Counted from the stretch's first letter, positions 1 to 12,043 are shown. The stretch: 64,000 nucleotides of DNA from Labia minor (GCA_963082975.1 OY720348.1:57191564-57255563), one strand, 5' to 3'. Notes: generated by a model from the sequence alone, not told the origin. Made by a program: numbers and translations.

Positions 1-1027
1 TTTATTCCAATTTCGTCACTACAATGAAGAAAATGGATCAAAAAAATGTTTTAGTAATCCATTAGGCATTGACTAATAGAAACAATTGAAATAAATAATG
101 ATTTCATTTGTAGTTATTCAAGGTAGTTATTTTATTTAAAATAAATTATCAAATGAAAGATAAAAAAAAATAACTAAAACAAATAAAATAAATAAATATA
201 TAATACAATATAAAATAAAAGTTTTTTTTTTATTTTTATTAAATTGATGTCTAAATTAATATTTTGAGTATCTGGTTCATCGAGTAACTGTTATATATAA
301 TTAATAAAAACATGATATATATATATGGCAAACTCACTAGTGTGTGTATAACACTCATAACTTTGAACTTCAATTTCTGACTTCCTTTCCAGCTTTCAGT
401 TTTTATTTTCTTATTCTTAAAAGCCTTCAATAATCGTGATAGTTGGCAGAGAATTCTTGCTTGATTTTATGGCACACAAAATACCAAAACTATATGAGAG
501 CTCTATATAGGAGGGATTTTTCACCAATTGCCATACACCACCTTCTCTCTCTTTCTCTCTTTTTCTCTTTATAAATATATATATATATATAAGTTACAGA
601 CTCAGATTCATGACTTCATGAATTCTGCACGCTCATTCCAAAACTGATTATAAAACTGATAATCAGTTCTTTGTTAACTAATTCTGCTGGCTTAACCAGG
701 GATTCTTTGAATCACCTGCATTTGTTATCAATTCACATATAATCGTTATATTGAGACACAAAATCATACATTTAATTTGAATTACTACCAGCGATCTCTT
801 TGCTTTAATCTGCTGCTTAACTGTGTTAATTACCACAATTTCTTATTAAATATTTGTATAGTCAATTTGTATAATAAATACAATTAATAAAATAAAAAAC
901 TATTTCATTGAGTTTTAAACTTTAACTTGCGCTGTCGGTAGGACATCTCACTACCGTTAACTGGAGTGAAATACTTTTTTAAAAACTGTTTCATTGAGTT
1001 TGAAACTTTAACTTATATATAGATAGG
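1..1027. other. AT-rich spacer with simple repeats
   Basis: I see no gene here. There are CT-rich and AT microsatellites around 541-590. A 29-bp direct repeat (TTTCATTGAGTTT core) occurs at 900-928 and again at 986-1014, with a short GC-richer stretch between. It may be the end of an unrecognised mobile element. Confidence 0.5.
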
Positions 1028-1320
1028 GAAAGGTTGCTGTCCACTCATCTCCTAAATGGGCTTTATTAATTTCTTAGTAGATGGACGTGGATCGTGTACC
1101 ACACGAACATTCCTGAACAAAATGTAGTAGGCAAGTCGTTAGACGAGGCCAGATAGACGGATCAGTTATTGGATACATTGTCGAGTCAAGTCGAGCAGAA
1201 GACTGTGCTGGATCGCGATCGTTGTTGAGGAACTTTTGATTGATCAGGACCTGGAAGATAGGTAGGATCACATTACATAATCTTCTTTCAAGAAAAAATA
1301 AAAAAGTAGACATTAATCGT
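1028..1320. other. Unassigned island of balanced base composition
   Basis: The base composition is clearly less AT-rich than the flanks. The reverse strand stays open for 79 codons (1313 to 1074), but I recognise no domain, and no splice sites tie it to another exon. It could be a 5' exon, a promoter or a transposon remnant. Confidence 0.3.
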
Positions 1321-2085
1321 ATTCTAGTGATTTATAAGTGTACCCCGTGTCAAAGGATAGCCATTTTGGTTTTGACTTGTTTCAATTAAACAGAAAGAAA
1401 CTGTGAAAGTAAGATTTTACCTTCTTTCTTCTAATTCATTAATTGTAATGAATGAAACGTTTCAGCAAGATCTTAATATTGTTTGAATTTATGCAGGCAA
1501 TATTTTAAAATGCTATTTTAATTTTGTCATATTCAGAATATAAATTTAGTGAGGGAAAACTGAGACTAGTTCTTGCTAAGTAATGCCGTACTTGTTTCCT
1601 TAAATGAACCACTGTTTTTTTTTGAACTACTGACAATGAGTTTTGTAGCAAACAAATTAAAAAGAAACAAGCGAATAATAATAATAATAGTCTGAATAAA
1701 TATAATTAAGAATTACTTAGTTTACTAACATTTAAAGTATAATAATTAAATAAACAATTAAATTAATGGTAATTAACTCATTCACTATTTAATTATATAA
1801 TACTTTAATATAATAGAGTGTTAATTATAAATTAATATTATATAGACAAGTTCAGACCTTAGGATCTTATTTGTTAAATATATATATTTCCAATATCTAT
1901 AGATTTTTTAACAAATTTTCTAAAAGCGGCACATCGAAAACAACCTACCCCAAAATATATATTAATAAAGAAATATTTAATTAAAAATTCATAAAATATT
2001 AAAATTTTATGGGTAACGGGTAGATTCTTTTCCAATATCTCAATTGAAAAGATTTCTACTTCAGGGAGTAGCGTCCCTGCCCTCA
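1321..2085. other. AT-rich spacer
   Basis: Nothing recognisable. Open frames here are short and of AT-rich composition. Confidence 0.4.
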
Positions 2086-3540
2086 CGTGAGCTCATGATT
2101 TTTTCCACCCTCCTTATGTGGAGAAAACATGCCCTTGACCCTTGGACTCAATTTTCTTAATATTTCCATTCTCTGACCACTTATCCCACGAAAAATATGT
2201 TTTTTTTATGAAGGAGAATAACTATCATAGATTCTATAAAAAAATCAACTAAATTAATATTCACTCTTATAAGGAGGGTCAGTGATTCAGGAGGGGTGAT
2301 TTGAAGGCCTGAATAATCACCTGTTCCTGAATAATCGGCCATTAGTCTCTAAGAGGTCTCCATCTCTCTTATATTTCTTATTAATAGAGTATTTGGAATT
2401 CCTATATATATATATTCTTATTAGACTTGCAAAAATTGTATATATATTGAATATTTTTTAATTAATTTATTAATTAACCGCTCGAAGTATTTTTTTAAAT
2501 TCACACCATAGATGCATAGATAATACTTATAAAGACAAATCGATCTGTATTGGTTTCAGCCTAGAGAAAAATCATCTTCATTAGTTTTTGCTGAATTTAA
2601 ATTTATATGACGTCATCCATATTTGCTTTTTGCCATTCTTTTTTAATTGTAAATGTAATTATTAATATTTTTTTATATTTAAAATATTTTAAAATTGTAT
2701 ATTTAATTTCGAAATAAATTTAAAAATATTTATTTTAATAATATTTTAGAATCAAATTACGAAATATATTTATTAATCTTTCACCAAAAAAAAATCTAAA
2801 AGTTATCTTTATTTGTCTTGCAAACATTGTAAGTTTATTTAAAATATTTTAAAAACAATTTTTCAATCTGTTTTGTTGCTTAATTTTTTGTTAATTCTTA
2901 TAAATTTTAGATGTTTTTTTTCTATTTTTGCGTTTATTTTTTATTAAATTACTAATTTATATTTATTTATTCATTGTTTTTTTTATTAATTAATTTTTAG
3001 AAAGTTTTATAATTTTTAATATTTTTTCACTAAAATATTATTTATTATTTTTGAGGACCCCAAGTTCCATTCATTTTAGTCAGATTGATGCAATGATGTA
3101 ACATTTAATAATTGTAATAAATAATTAAAGAATTGTATATCAATATTTTTTAAAGGATCGAGCGATAGCTCATTGTTCCAGGTACTCATATTATATTCTT
3201 AGAAATTTCGAAAAATAACCTCTCTTTGATTTTGTTTTATATATATCTATATATATCATTCGACATAATTTTCATCATATTTTCAATAAAATAGATCGAA
3301 AATCAATTAATGATAGTGAAATATTTTTTTTTTTATTTTTTTTGGTCTATTTTAATTTTTACTTTAAAAACCGTAACCTGTGATAAGAATAGTTAAAACG
3401 TATAACAAACGATTCTTTAAAAAATGTATAGAAAAACTTTTACTAATATTATATAATTTTATATTACTTTTTATTATTTATTGAATTTTGACGGTTAAAT
3501 GTTATATGCGATGATGGTTAAAGATTATAGTTCTTTCCTT
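2086..3540. repeat. Diverged copy of the right-half repeat found in the zinc-finger units, with a Helitron-like insert
   Basis: The left part (2090-2400) aligns by eye with 22,090-22,410 of unit A, sharing a CCACCCTC block, a GTGGA block and a TTGGACTC block. The right part (3265-3535) aligns with 22,505-22,705. Between them, 2405-3195 resembles interior pieces of the Helitron at 34,792-39,257 (its 37,170-37,740 and 38,560-38,690 segments), including a TCAGATTGATGCAATGATG block. This is an old repeat interrupted by Helitron-family DNA. Confidence 0.5.
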
Positions 3541-3701
3541 CACTAATATTAAATCATCTTTTTCTTATTCCATCATTTCTCCTAGATTCTAAATCATTTT
3601 TAATCTTATTTTATTATTTATAACTTTTCTCATTATAATCTCGCTAAAATTTATAATAGGTACTGCAGCGCCGCTCTAGCATTTCCGCCGCACCAGATAA
3701 T

Positions 3702-4139
3702 AAAAAAAATCTGGAGTGTCTCCACTAGACTATCTCTCAATATGAATTGGATTAAATAGCATATATTATATAAAAATTAAATTTAATTAATTAAATTATA
3801 AATTAAAATTAATAATTAATATTTATTAAACCAGCCCGTGTTTGGCTCTTTAACTACGAATTTTGAATAATGCCCGTGTACCAATTTTCATTATTCTAGC
3901 TCAAACCGTTTTTGGGTAATCTTGTCCACACACACACACACATAGACATTTTTCTCAACCTTAGTGAAAATGTGACTCAGGGACCTTCAAATCATATAAA
4001 AGCATCAAAATCTAAATTTTATTTATTCATTTTAATTTATAATTTATAATTAATTTAATTTAATTTCAATATAATATATGTTATTTAAGCCAATTCAAAT
4101 TTGCGCGATAGGTGAGTGGAGACACTCCACATTTTTTTG
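3702..4139. mobile_element. MITE with long terminal inverted repeats (TGGAGTGTCTCCACT family)
   Basis: The left end at 3702-3770 and the right end at 4070-4139 are inverted copies over about 65 bp, with the core TGGAGTGTCTCCACT followed by a GAATTGG block. There is no coding capacity. A (CA)n run sits at about 3930. The left end of the same family opens each of the four zinc-finger units (17,125; 26,149; 40,747; 49,565), and a 55-bp fragment lies inside each unit (for example 22,035-22,090). The target-site duplication is not clear. Confidence 0.75.
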
Positions 4140-4253
4140 TAATCTGCCTTGTGCAGATTTTTATTTTTTTTTTATTTTTATGTATGCAGTTTTGTGTGGT
4201 TTTGGATATTAAAAAATTAAAAAACAAAAACGATCTCTTTTGTTGATAAATTC

Positions 4254-4590
4254 TTATTTAAGATTGACATTTGTTGGTTGCGCTAATCTTTCGACTGTTG
4301 TCTGTGTGGAATCCATGACATAGAGTTGGGTGTATTTTGTTGAATCTCCGTCTTGTGGGTTTAAATGTGAAGTTCTGTGATATATATACTTGACCATGTA
4401 CTTTGAAAACGTAAGGACCATTTCCTGGGGACTCAACCAGTTTTGCACCCATCGACGAGAATGAAACACAACTGTTATAAGCACTTATATTTTCTCTAAA
4501 ATTTTTATAATTTTTATTCAATGGATTTGACAATTCCGTATAGTATATTTTAAATTTTATTAATTGCAATTTTTTCAAATCCTCCCAGGC
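4254..4590 (-). pseudogene. Helitron Rep/helicase N-terminal domain fragment, broken
   Basis: Two overlapping reverse-strand frames together resemble the Helitron_like_N domain. One frame gives AYNSCVSFSSMGAKLV, a PGNGPYVFKVHGQVY block, and the shifted frame continues with YHRTSHLNP, a QLYVMD block and ERLAQPTN. The order and spacing match the conserved start of Helitron transposases, where a PPGxGPxxFxIHGQIYH motif is followed by QLYxxD. A frameshift lies near 4380, and the Rep HUH motifs and helicase are absent. This is a dead 5' fragment of an autonomous Helitron, possibly related to the non-autonomous Helitrons in units B and D. Confidence 0.7.
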
Positions 4591-5137
4591 GCCATCTTAT
4601 AGTAGGAAGTTAAATCAACAGTGGCTAATTTGCTAGAAAAAGTTTTTTCATCTCGGGAACACAGAGCATCCTTAACAGAGGCGTCCACTCAATGCTATTT
4701 TTGCCAGCAAAAGCATGCAGGGCGGGCATGTGTGAGCGTTTTTACCGACCGACGATAGTTGAATGAATATTGGGAATTTAAAAATTATTTATTGAGATAT
4801 AAAATTAGCATTACAGAAATCAAATATGCTTTTTTCAAAAATATTAGTTTTATATCGAAATAAATAATTTTTAAATTAACAGAAAACTCCACCATCTTTT
4901 ATGTAATTTACATAAAGAAAATAAACGAATAATCTGCTTGTTAATATTTAATATGTATGGATGTGGAAAGTCAATATTTGAAACGAGAGAAACACATACG
5001 AATTGATCTTAGCGAGAAGGAAATTTATAAATAAATAAATAAATAATCATTTCTATTTCCATAAATATATTATTTATAAAGGTCACAAGAAATCCTTTAA
5101 TCATTGATTAACTAAGAATAATTAATCCAACACATTT
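4591..5137. other. AT-rich spacer with a short ACCG-repeat end
   Basis: A 16-bp piece at about 4742-4757 (ACCGACCGACGATAG) is the terminus of the repeat family annotated in full at 7266-7919. A GCGCCATCTTA motif lies near 4590. I see nothing else. Confidence 0.4.
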
Positions 5138-5395
5138 TTATGGGTTTGTTTCGAATATTATATATACGGATGGTATGTGGGTGTCGAGTTTGATATTCAA
5201 ATAATTGCAGGGAATTCGGAAGGCCTGTGGGAGAGGGTGATCTGCGGTCATTTTTTTGCGGTGCCATCTATTGGGCGCCTGAAGAATCAACCGTTTTCGC
5301 CTGCAACACCATCTGGCTTTCGAGTTCACCCGTCCCCCCGTGACCCCCTGCTCGGGAAAGATAATAAAACATTCTTTTGAACTGTGCGTTAATCA
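5138..5395. other. GC-richer island upstream of the FKAKPMP gene; possible promoter or 5' exon
   Basis: About 200 bp of balanced composition stands out from AT-rich flanks, 140 bp before the first recognised exon of the downstream gene. It contains a good acceptor (TAATTGCAG, ending about 5212) and open frames on both strands (67 codons forward, 63 reverse), but no phase-compatible GT donor links it to exon 5536. It holds the motif GGTGCCATCTATTGGGCGCC. It is most likely a promoter or untranslated first exon. Its coding status is unproven. Confidence 0.35.
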
Positions 5396-5535
5396 TTATT
5401 AGAATTTTGTTAGTTACTTAAATTTTTAAACATCACAATCAAATTAGAAAAATTTTAGAAATGTCAAATATCGGTATTTATTTTTTGATATTTCATTTTT
5501 AGAATAAATATAAAAATTATTTAAAAATGTTTTAG

Positions 5536-6433
5536 GTAAAGGACCAGATCTCATTCCCTCAGCGACCGGTAAAGAGAAAAATCTTCCATTTGATTTGATT
5601 CAAACAGGTATTTACATTCAATCCAGAGTATATTACTAAATATATTTAAAATTATTTTATTCATTAAATTCAATATGTTTAATACATTAAAAGATTTATC
5701 ATTAAGTTAAATTTTAATTTTGTATTAATAAAAATATTCTTAGAAAATATTATTCAAAAATTGAAAAGTGTAATTTATTAATAATTTGTATTTTATAATT
5801 ATTATTTTTTTTTTTTAATTTTATTTCTAATAAATAATTTGAATTTTTTTCAGTTTATTATCGAAGAATAAATAACCAAAGGTATATAAATATATTATTT
5901 ATATGATTAGAAATTAAAATAAAATCTGAAATTTCATTTAAATATTATTTATTTAATCTTTCTTTATCATACGATCATAACTACCATTTATTGATCTCTT
6001 ACAACAACTAAAATGTGTTTATAGTATAGTTTATGTCATTTTATTCTTCATCATTTATTATTTGATATGAGCATTCATATCGTATCAGTAAGGCACTTCT
6101 TACACTAATAATACATTTCCAATAGAATAGTCAATATAAGACAATTTTCTATATTTTTCATAAAGCATGTTATAATTATAATTGGAATATCAATAAATAA
6201 GAAACTGTTTCAGGACTGACCATTTTTCTGATCTATATGAAGAATCAAAATTAAGGGCTAAAAGAAAAGAAGAAAAACGAAATGTAATATTACAAGACGA
6301 TAAGAGTGCACGTGATTTTAAAGCTAAACCAATGCCCGTTTATAGAGAATTTCATATTAAACCATCGGATAAACCTTTGACGGTTCCACGAAGCCCCAAA
6401 TCATCAAGATCGAATCCTGGACGATCTCATTAG
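5536..6433 (+). CDS. 3' end of a spliced host gene with FKAKPMP motif (TPX2/FAM161-like C-terminus)
   Basis: Three exons are visible: 5536-5607 (after TTTTAG, before GTATTT), 5854-5881 (after TTTTTTTCAG, before GTATAT) and 6214-6433 (after TGTTTCAG). All phases fit: 72 nt, 28 nt, then 220 nt ending in TAG at 6431-6433. The joined frame encodes about 107 residues: GKGPDLIPSATGKEKNLPF, then YYRRINNQR, a highly charged KLRAKRKEEKR helix, and FKAKPMPVYREF followed by KPSDKPLTVPRSPKSSR. An FKAxPxP motif followed by a proline/serine basic tail is typical of microtubule-binding proteins of the TPX2 and FAM161 families. A role in spindle or cilium microtubules is inferred. A polyadenylation signal AATAAA lies at 6456-6461. 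The 5' exons were not found, so the start is missing. Confidence 0.7.
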
Positions 6434-7265
6434 AAAAAATGAACTGAAATCTAAAAATAAAAAATGTTTTGTTATTTTCCCAGTGATCTTTTTAAAAAAA
6501 TGAAATTATGTATATATATATATTTATTTATTTATATTGAGAGAGAAATATTATATCTTTATAAAATAAATTTCAAACAATAATTTAATAACAAAAAAAT
6601 ATATAAATAAATTGTTCTATTCAAATAAAATATAAATAAAATAATTAGATAATTTTTCATAATCATAGTGATTTTATTTATTCTTTTTTTATATCAAAAT
6701 TATATCAATATCGTACTAACCACTAAACCACTAAAGAATCGTTTCAGTTTATAATTTCAATTTTTTTATTAACTATTTATTTTATACCAAATAATTATAA
6801 ATAAATAATCAATTGATAATTATCCTTGGGAAAAAGAAAAAATAATGAAAGTATTGGGATATATTTGATTTCCTTCGATCACATTAGATATATACACAAA
6901 TAATTCTATAAATAAATAAATAAATATATAATTACATTGCTTTGTTAATATTTATTCAGCCATTTATTATTTAATTATTTTCATTTTATTTTTGAAACTG
7001 AATGATCATCCTATTTGTATGGTCGAGAGTGCTTGATTTTAAATATAACAATGATTTATTTAATTTTCAAATTATAGTTTCTTTAGATTTATTCAGCCAA
7101 GGAGCATTCTTCTACAGTAAATAGAGTATGACAGGGATGGCACGTGCTATGGGCGCCAACTAAAAGAGGAGCGCGAAAAAGCGACTAACGCCAAAATATT
7201 TTTATATATATATATATAAATTTGACTATTAAAAAAACTACTAAAAGAGGCATTACGAGAAATGA
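6434..7265. other. AT-rich spacer
   Basis: This is the 3' flank of the preceding gene with AT microsatellites. A short GC-rich patch at 7130-7195 (containing GGGCGCC) is unassigned. Confidence 0.4.
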
Positions 7266-7919
7266 AATAAGTTGACCTGTGGCCAGGTCCGAACCGACCG
7301 ACGGTTTGAAGTAAATTAATTTCCAGCTACAGAAACAATTTCAAATAATTTTAATATATCTATTAATGTAATAAAAAACAGATAGGCATATAACATAAAT
7401 ATTTTTAATTTTATTTTATTTATAATATATATGTAAGACCAGGCTATGACGTCATATAATTTTAAATCAAGAAAAAACAATACCTCCCTTACTATCGTCG
7501 GTCGGTAACTAATAAATATGATTTTCCCGAGGATAAAACCAATACAAAGTGCATGATTCGTGGTGATATATAAAAAAATCTCCTCATGTGAAATTAGGTG
7601 TGAAAATAACCCTTCCCTTCCTATCGTCGATCGCTAATACTACCACTTCCGGTTTCCGGATTTGCACCAAAAGTTGATCAATTCATCCCACTGATGCATT
7701 AAGTAAATATACCAAATTTCATCAAAATCCGTTAAGCCGTTCAGGCTGTACACATCTATACGGACGGACAGACGGACAGACGGACAGACGGACGGACAGA
7801 CATCATGCTAAAAATACTTTTTTCTGTTAAGAAAATGCATGATTCGTGGAGATATGTAAAAATCTCCACATCTGAAATTTGGTGTGAAAACAATACCTCC
7901 CTTACTATCGTCGGTCGGT
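7266..7919 (-). repeat. ACCG-family dispersed repeat, copy 1
   Basis: On the reverse strand it begins ACCGACCGACGATAG and ends near GGTCAACTTATT. It is a modular element: the first ~100 bp (ACCGACCGACGATAG, a CACACCAAAT block, a CACGAATCATGCA block) recur about 300 bp inside in diverged form. Between the modules lies a (GTCTGTCCGTCC)n run and a CAGCCTGAACGG block. No protein is encoded. This copy has an extra internal partial module. The insertion allele in unit B, compared with unit C, shows the exact ends. Confidence 0.75.
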
Positions 7920-8033
7920 AAAAATACAAGATGAAATATCTTATACCAAAAAAATATCATATCTCTGAGAGGCAAAAGATCAGTTTTTGGTTTAGGCTTC
8001 ATTTAACTTAAAAACGTCTCTGTTCTTCTAATT

Positions 8034-8343
8034 CACTGCTTCCCAAAGTGGGGGCTTCCCAGGTGGGTACTGTAATCAGCCAAGGCCACAGGTGCATTTG
8101 AGTAAAATGATATTACCTTTCTATTCTGAGTTCAATAAATGGTTTAATAATTTCAAACAACTATGTTTTAAATTAACACCTTTCTTTAAAGTACTAAATT
8201 TACGAGAAACATGAATGATTCATTTATTCATTTTGTTAATTTGCTATTAAAATTTATAAAATAAAATTAATTTCCAAGTGGAGCAGAGTAATATTTTTTC
8301 TGAAAAATGACCAACAAGACTTAAATAATTTTGGGAATCACTG
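8034..8343. mobile_element. hAT-type MITE with perfect 8-bp target-site duplication
   Basis: The ends are CACTGCTTCCCAAAG at the left and TTTTGGGAATCACTG at the right. They form an imperfect terminal inverted repeat of the CAGTGNTTCCCAA type. The flanks are identical 8-bp copies of TTCTAATT (8026-8033 and 8344-8351), as expected for hAT insertion. There is no transposase. Confidence 0.85.
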
Positions 8344-8351
8344 TTCTAATT

Positions 8352-8965
8352 TATATCATTACTATTATATTAGTTTTCCAATAAATAGTTTTAATAATTG
8401 GAATCTTGCGTTGTAAAAATTTGATTGGTTTACACTAGAGAGCTTCAAAACCCCAAAAAAACTCATAAAATTTATTTTGTTTTGTTTATATTTTGTTTGA
8501 AGTTGATTCGGTTTGTTTGAATTTACGTCAAAGATAAACATCATTTAAAAGAAAATACACTTTATTTTATAGTTTTTTAACCTTGTGACGTAAATTAAAT
8601 AATATTAACTTTGTATATAAAATACATACCTACGATTTAATTTGAATGTGTTGTAAGTCATTGTTTTAAAGAAATATGTTAGTGTCTATTTTATGTTTAA
8701 TTTAATGGGAAGTTTTTATTTTCAACTAATTTATATTTAATATAGTAATATATATCGCATAAACGAACAAAATGAATATCCGTAAATTATATACAATCTT
8801 CTAAAATATTAAATTAAGTTTGACTTCAAAAAATTCCCAGAGGGATGAGTGATCAAGACCATACTAACCCTATGGGCTGTTGGAACTATAGTTTAGGGGC
8901 GCCGTAACTTAGGGACCGACACCAATGTAAAGATGAGGAATTTTTAAATATGTGTTTAAACTAAA
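8352..8965. other. AT-rich spacer
   Basis: No gene or named repeat is recognised. A short GC-richer patch at 8870-8930 contains GGGGCGCCGTAAC. Confidence 0.35.
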
Positions 8966-9588
8966 AATAAGTTGACCTGTGGCCAGGTCCGAACCGACCG
9001 ACGGTTTGAAGTAAATTAATTTCCAGCTACAGAAATAATTTCAAATAATTTTAATATATCTATTAATGTAATAAAAAACAGATATGGATACATAAATAAT
9101 AAATATAAACATATTTAATTTTATTTTATTTATAATATATATGCAAGACAAGGCTGTGACGTCATGAATGGCTGAATGACGTCATATAATTTTAAATCAA
9201 GCAAAAACTAATAAATATGATTTTTCTCGAGGATAAAACCAATACAAAGTGCATGATTCGTGGTGATATATAAAAAAATCTCCTTTGGTGTGAAAATAAC
9301 CCTTTCCTTCCTATCGTCGATCGCTAATACTACCACTTCCGGTTTCCGGAATTGCACCAAAAGTTGATCAATTGATCCCACTGATGCATTAGGGAAATAT
9401 ACCAAATCTCATCAAAATCGGTTGAGCCGTTCAGGCTGTACACATCTATACGGACGGACAGACGGACAGACTTCATGCTAAAAATACTTTTTTCTGTTTA
9501 GAAAATGCATGATTCGTGGAGATATGTAAAAATCTCCCATGTGAATTTTGGTGTGAAAACAATACCTCCCTTACTATCGTCGGTCGGT
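8966..9588 (-). repeat. ACCG-family dispersed repeat, copy 2
   Basis: It has the same ends and module order as the copy at 7266-7919 and the same orientation, but a shorter GGACGGACAGAC run and small internal deletions. It contains a CATGAATGGCTGAATGACGTC piece not present in copy 1, so it was not simply duplicated from that copy. Confidence 0.75.
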
Positions 9589-10690
9589 AAAAAAGGACAA
9601 AAAGGCGTCCTTCCCCAGTTTAAGAAAGGATAAGAACAATAAGGTGTTAAACAAAGGACTGTCCTTCCCAAAAAAGATCAATTGGCAACCTCCTAGGGCG
9701 TTGATTGGTTTATAGCCCACGGCGCCAAAATTGATAAGAATGGCTCTCTAAATGATTCACATGATATATAATTCTACTGAAAAATTAACAAAACGAAACA
9801 AATGATAAAATAGTTTCTTTGATGATCAAATCAAAACTAATAGTTATTGTATTGTTTATTTATTATGAATTTATTTATTTAAAAATAAATTCATGATATG
9901 AGAATTTAATGTTTTTAAGTTTGTTTGTTTATTCAGGCAATTGGAAATTCTATATTCTCGTTCTTTCTATCTCTATCTCCCTTATTCTAACACTGTTATC
10001 AACATAATGAAAGCAATTAATTCAAATGATAAAAAGCGATTGACTGTTAATTCGATCAGATTGTAATTTATCTTTTCATATAACAATTTTCAATTATTGA
10101 TGTTTATTATTAAATATTAATTATATTAAATTCATATACAGAGATGGAAAACCATTTAACCTGAAACTGTATTTATATCTCTCTTACACTGCCCAATAGT
10201 CATTGTCTATGCTATTTTAATTTAACGATACTTTTTAAGTCGTTTTAGTTATTTAATGATTTATGCATTTGGAAAATTAGAAATGAATCGTTTGAACTAA
10301 GAGATTAATTGTTTATATTTTTATTTTCATGAAAACTAGTGCGTTAACAATTTACTGTTTAAATTCGTTATGTGAACATTAAGAGCATTAAATGAGTAGT
10401 TCAGCTTGAATCGTTGCCTGATGCAGCAAACCACGCTCGGATTAGATTCATAGTCGGACACCATTCAAACCATGAAAGAGCTTCAAGGGATTCGATTCCT
10501 TTATATATACATATATAATGACAATTAAAAAAGCTACTTCATAGGATTGGTATTAGGCAGGAGCTCTTTTAAGCTCTATATTCATAATTTCCAAAAAACA
10601 AACAAAAAAAAAGATTTTGTTATTACGTTGTTTTAGATGAATTTAGCCATGAGTAATCGTTGGTTATAATATTATATAATTTAATAATAA
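9589..10690. other. AT-rich spacer
   Basis: No gene is recognised. GC-richer patches at 9680-9750 and 10,410-10,500 match no family I know. Confidence 0.35.
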
Positions 10691-10692
10691 TA

Positions 10693-11040
10693 CGAGGTCT
10701 GTTCATAAGAAAAGATGAATTTTGAACTTTCGTGATCATGCCTCAACCACCGTATTCACCAGATTTGACTCCCTGCAACGTAATCTTATTCCTAAAGCTG
10801 AAGAGGCCAATGAACGTAAAGGGTTTTGCCACAATTGATGAGATAAAGTCGGAATCAAAGAACGAGCTGATAGCCATACCGAAAAGCACATTTCAGAAGT
10901 GCTTCGACGATTGGGAGAAGCGCTGGCATAGGTGCATTGTATTTGAGGGGAATTACTTCGAAGGGAACAAAATGGATATTGAATAAATAAATACTTTTCG
11001 AAATAATTCAAATTTCGCCTTTTATTTTGAACAAACCTCG
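10693..11040 (+). pseudogene. Internally deleted mariner with C-terminal transposase remnant
   Basis: TA dinucleotides at 10,691-10,692 and 11,041-11,042 flank inverted ends (CGAGGTCTGTTCATAAG and, reversed, CGAGGTTTGTTCAAAAT). The reading frame from about 10,738 to 10,986 encodes MPQPPYSPDLTPC, then LKRPMNVKGFATIDEIK, FQKCFDDWEKRWHRC and ends MDIE. This is the mariner C-terminus, with the third catalytic Asp in YSPDL. All upstream transposase sequence is deleted, so it can only be mobilised in trans, if at all. A longer relative lies at 14,056-14,923. Confidence 0.9.
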
Positions 11041-11089
11041 TATATAATTTAATAATTAAGTTTTATCCAGTATATTGTCATTAATACGA

Positions 11090-11165
11090 CGCTACGTCCC
11101 CTGGGGGCAATACGCTTGACTTTTAACCTCGTGGTTCCGGGTTCAAGTCTCAAGCCTGACATGGT
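11090..11165 (+). repeat. tRNA-like sequence, probable SINE head
   Basis: A B-box-like GGGTTCAAGTCTC follows a plausible anticodon-arm region. The acceptor stem does not pair, so it is not a functional tRNA gene. It may be a truncated tRNA-derived SINE. Confidence 0.35.
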
Positions 11166-11545
11166 AATTTCTCTCTAACTTAGTTCAATACAAATCACCT
11201 AACTTAAATGTTAAATAGAAAATAAAAAGTTGCGGCCTCCAAAATATCAAGATATCGGTTGAGAAAATTCTCTGTACCAATCATACTACACATTTAACCG
11301 AATTGATAGACGCTTTCATAGAATTTTAAAAATCCAGAGGTTTTTTTTATTAACAGTAATTTTAACAGAAAATATTTTTTGTATTGTAAGGATTAAATTA
11401 TTTTAATATTTAATTTTAAAGAATTTATATAAAATATTTACTATTTCAAAATAATATTTTCGTTTGATATTATACTATACAATTATTTTATTTTATATTT
11501 TTATGTGAAAACTCAATTGAAATTTGTCGATGTATTGCATTTTTT
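11166..11545. other. AT-rich spacer
   Basis: Nothing recognisable. Confidence 0.35.
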
Positions 11546-12043
11546 ATCGACCGACGATAGAAAGGGAAGGTATTGTATTCACACCAAATTTCACATGTGG
11601 AGATTTTTATATATCTCCTCGAATCATGCATTTTGTTAAAAGAAAAAAGTATTTTTAGCATGATGTCTGTCCGTCTGTCCATTGTGTGTCCATATAGATG
11701 TGTTTTGCTTGAAAAGCTCAACAGATTTTGATAAAATATGATATATTCACTTACTGCATCAGTTGCATGAATTCATCAACTTTTGGTGTATAACCAGAAA
11801 CCGGAAGTGGAAGTTTACAAAGTATTAATTTTAGATTCATTGTCGGAAATTTTTCATTTAAAATATAGTAGTAATTAATAATTAAGTAATTAAACTAAAA
11901 ATAAAAAACAAGATAATATAATTTAGTCATTTTAATTCAAGTTTTAAAAATATTTTTTTTATACATATATATATAAAATGTTGTTTGTAAATTAATTAAT
12001 TTCACATCCTCGGTCGGTTCTGTGCCTGGCCACAGCTAATTTT
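11546..12043 (+). repeat. ACCG-family dispersed repeat, copy 3 (shortened)
   Basis: It starts ATCGACCGACGATAG and carries the CACACCAAATTTCACATG block, the ATGATGTCTGTCCGTC run and, near the end, TCGGTCGGTTCTG with CTGGCCACAG. The second internal module is deleted and the simple repeat is short. Orientation is opposite to the copies at 7266 and 8966. Confidence 0.7.

Noticed and set aside
5161-5190. ATG followed by GTATGT at 5169 as first exon of the FKAKPMP gene
   Set aside because: Joining it to exon 5536 gives the wrong phase and a stop within about 22 codons.
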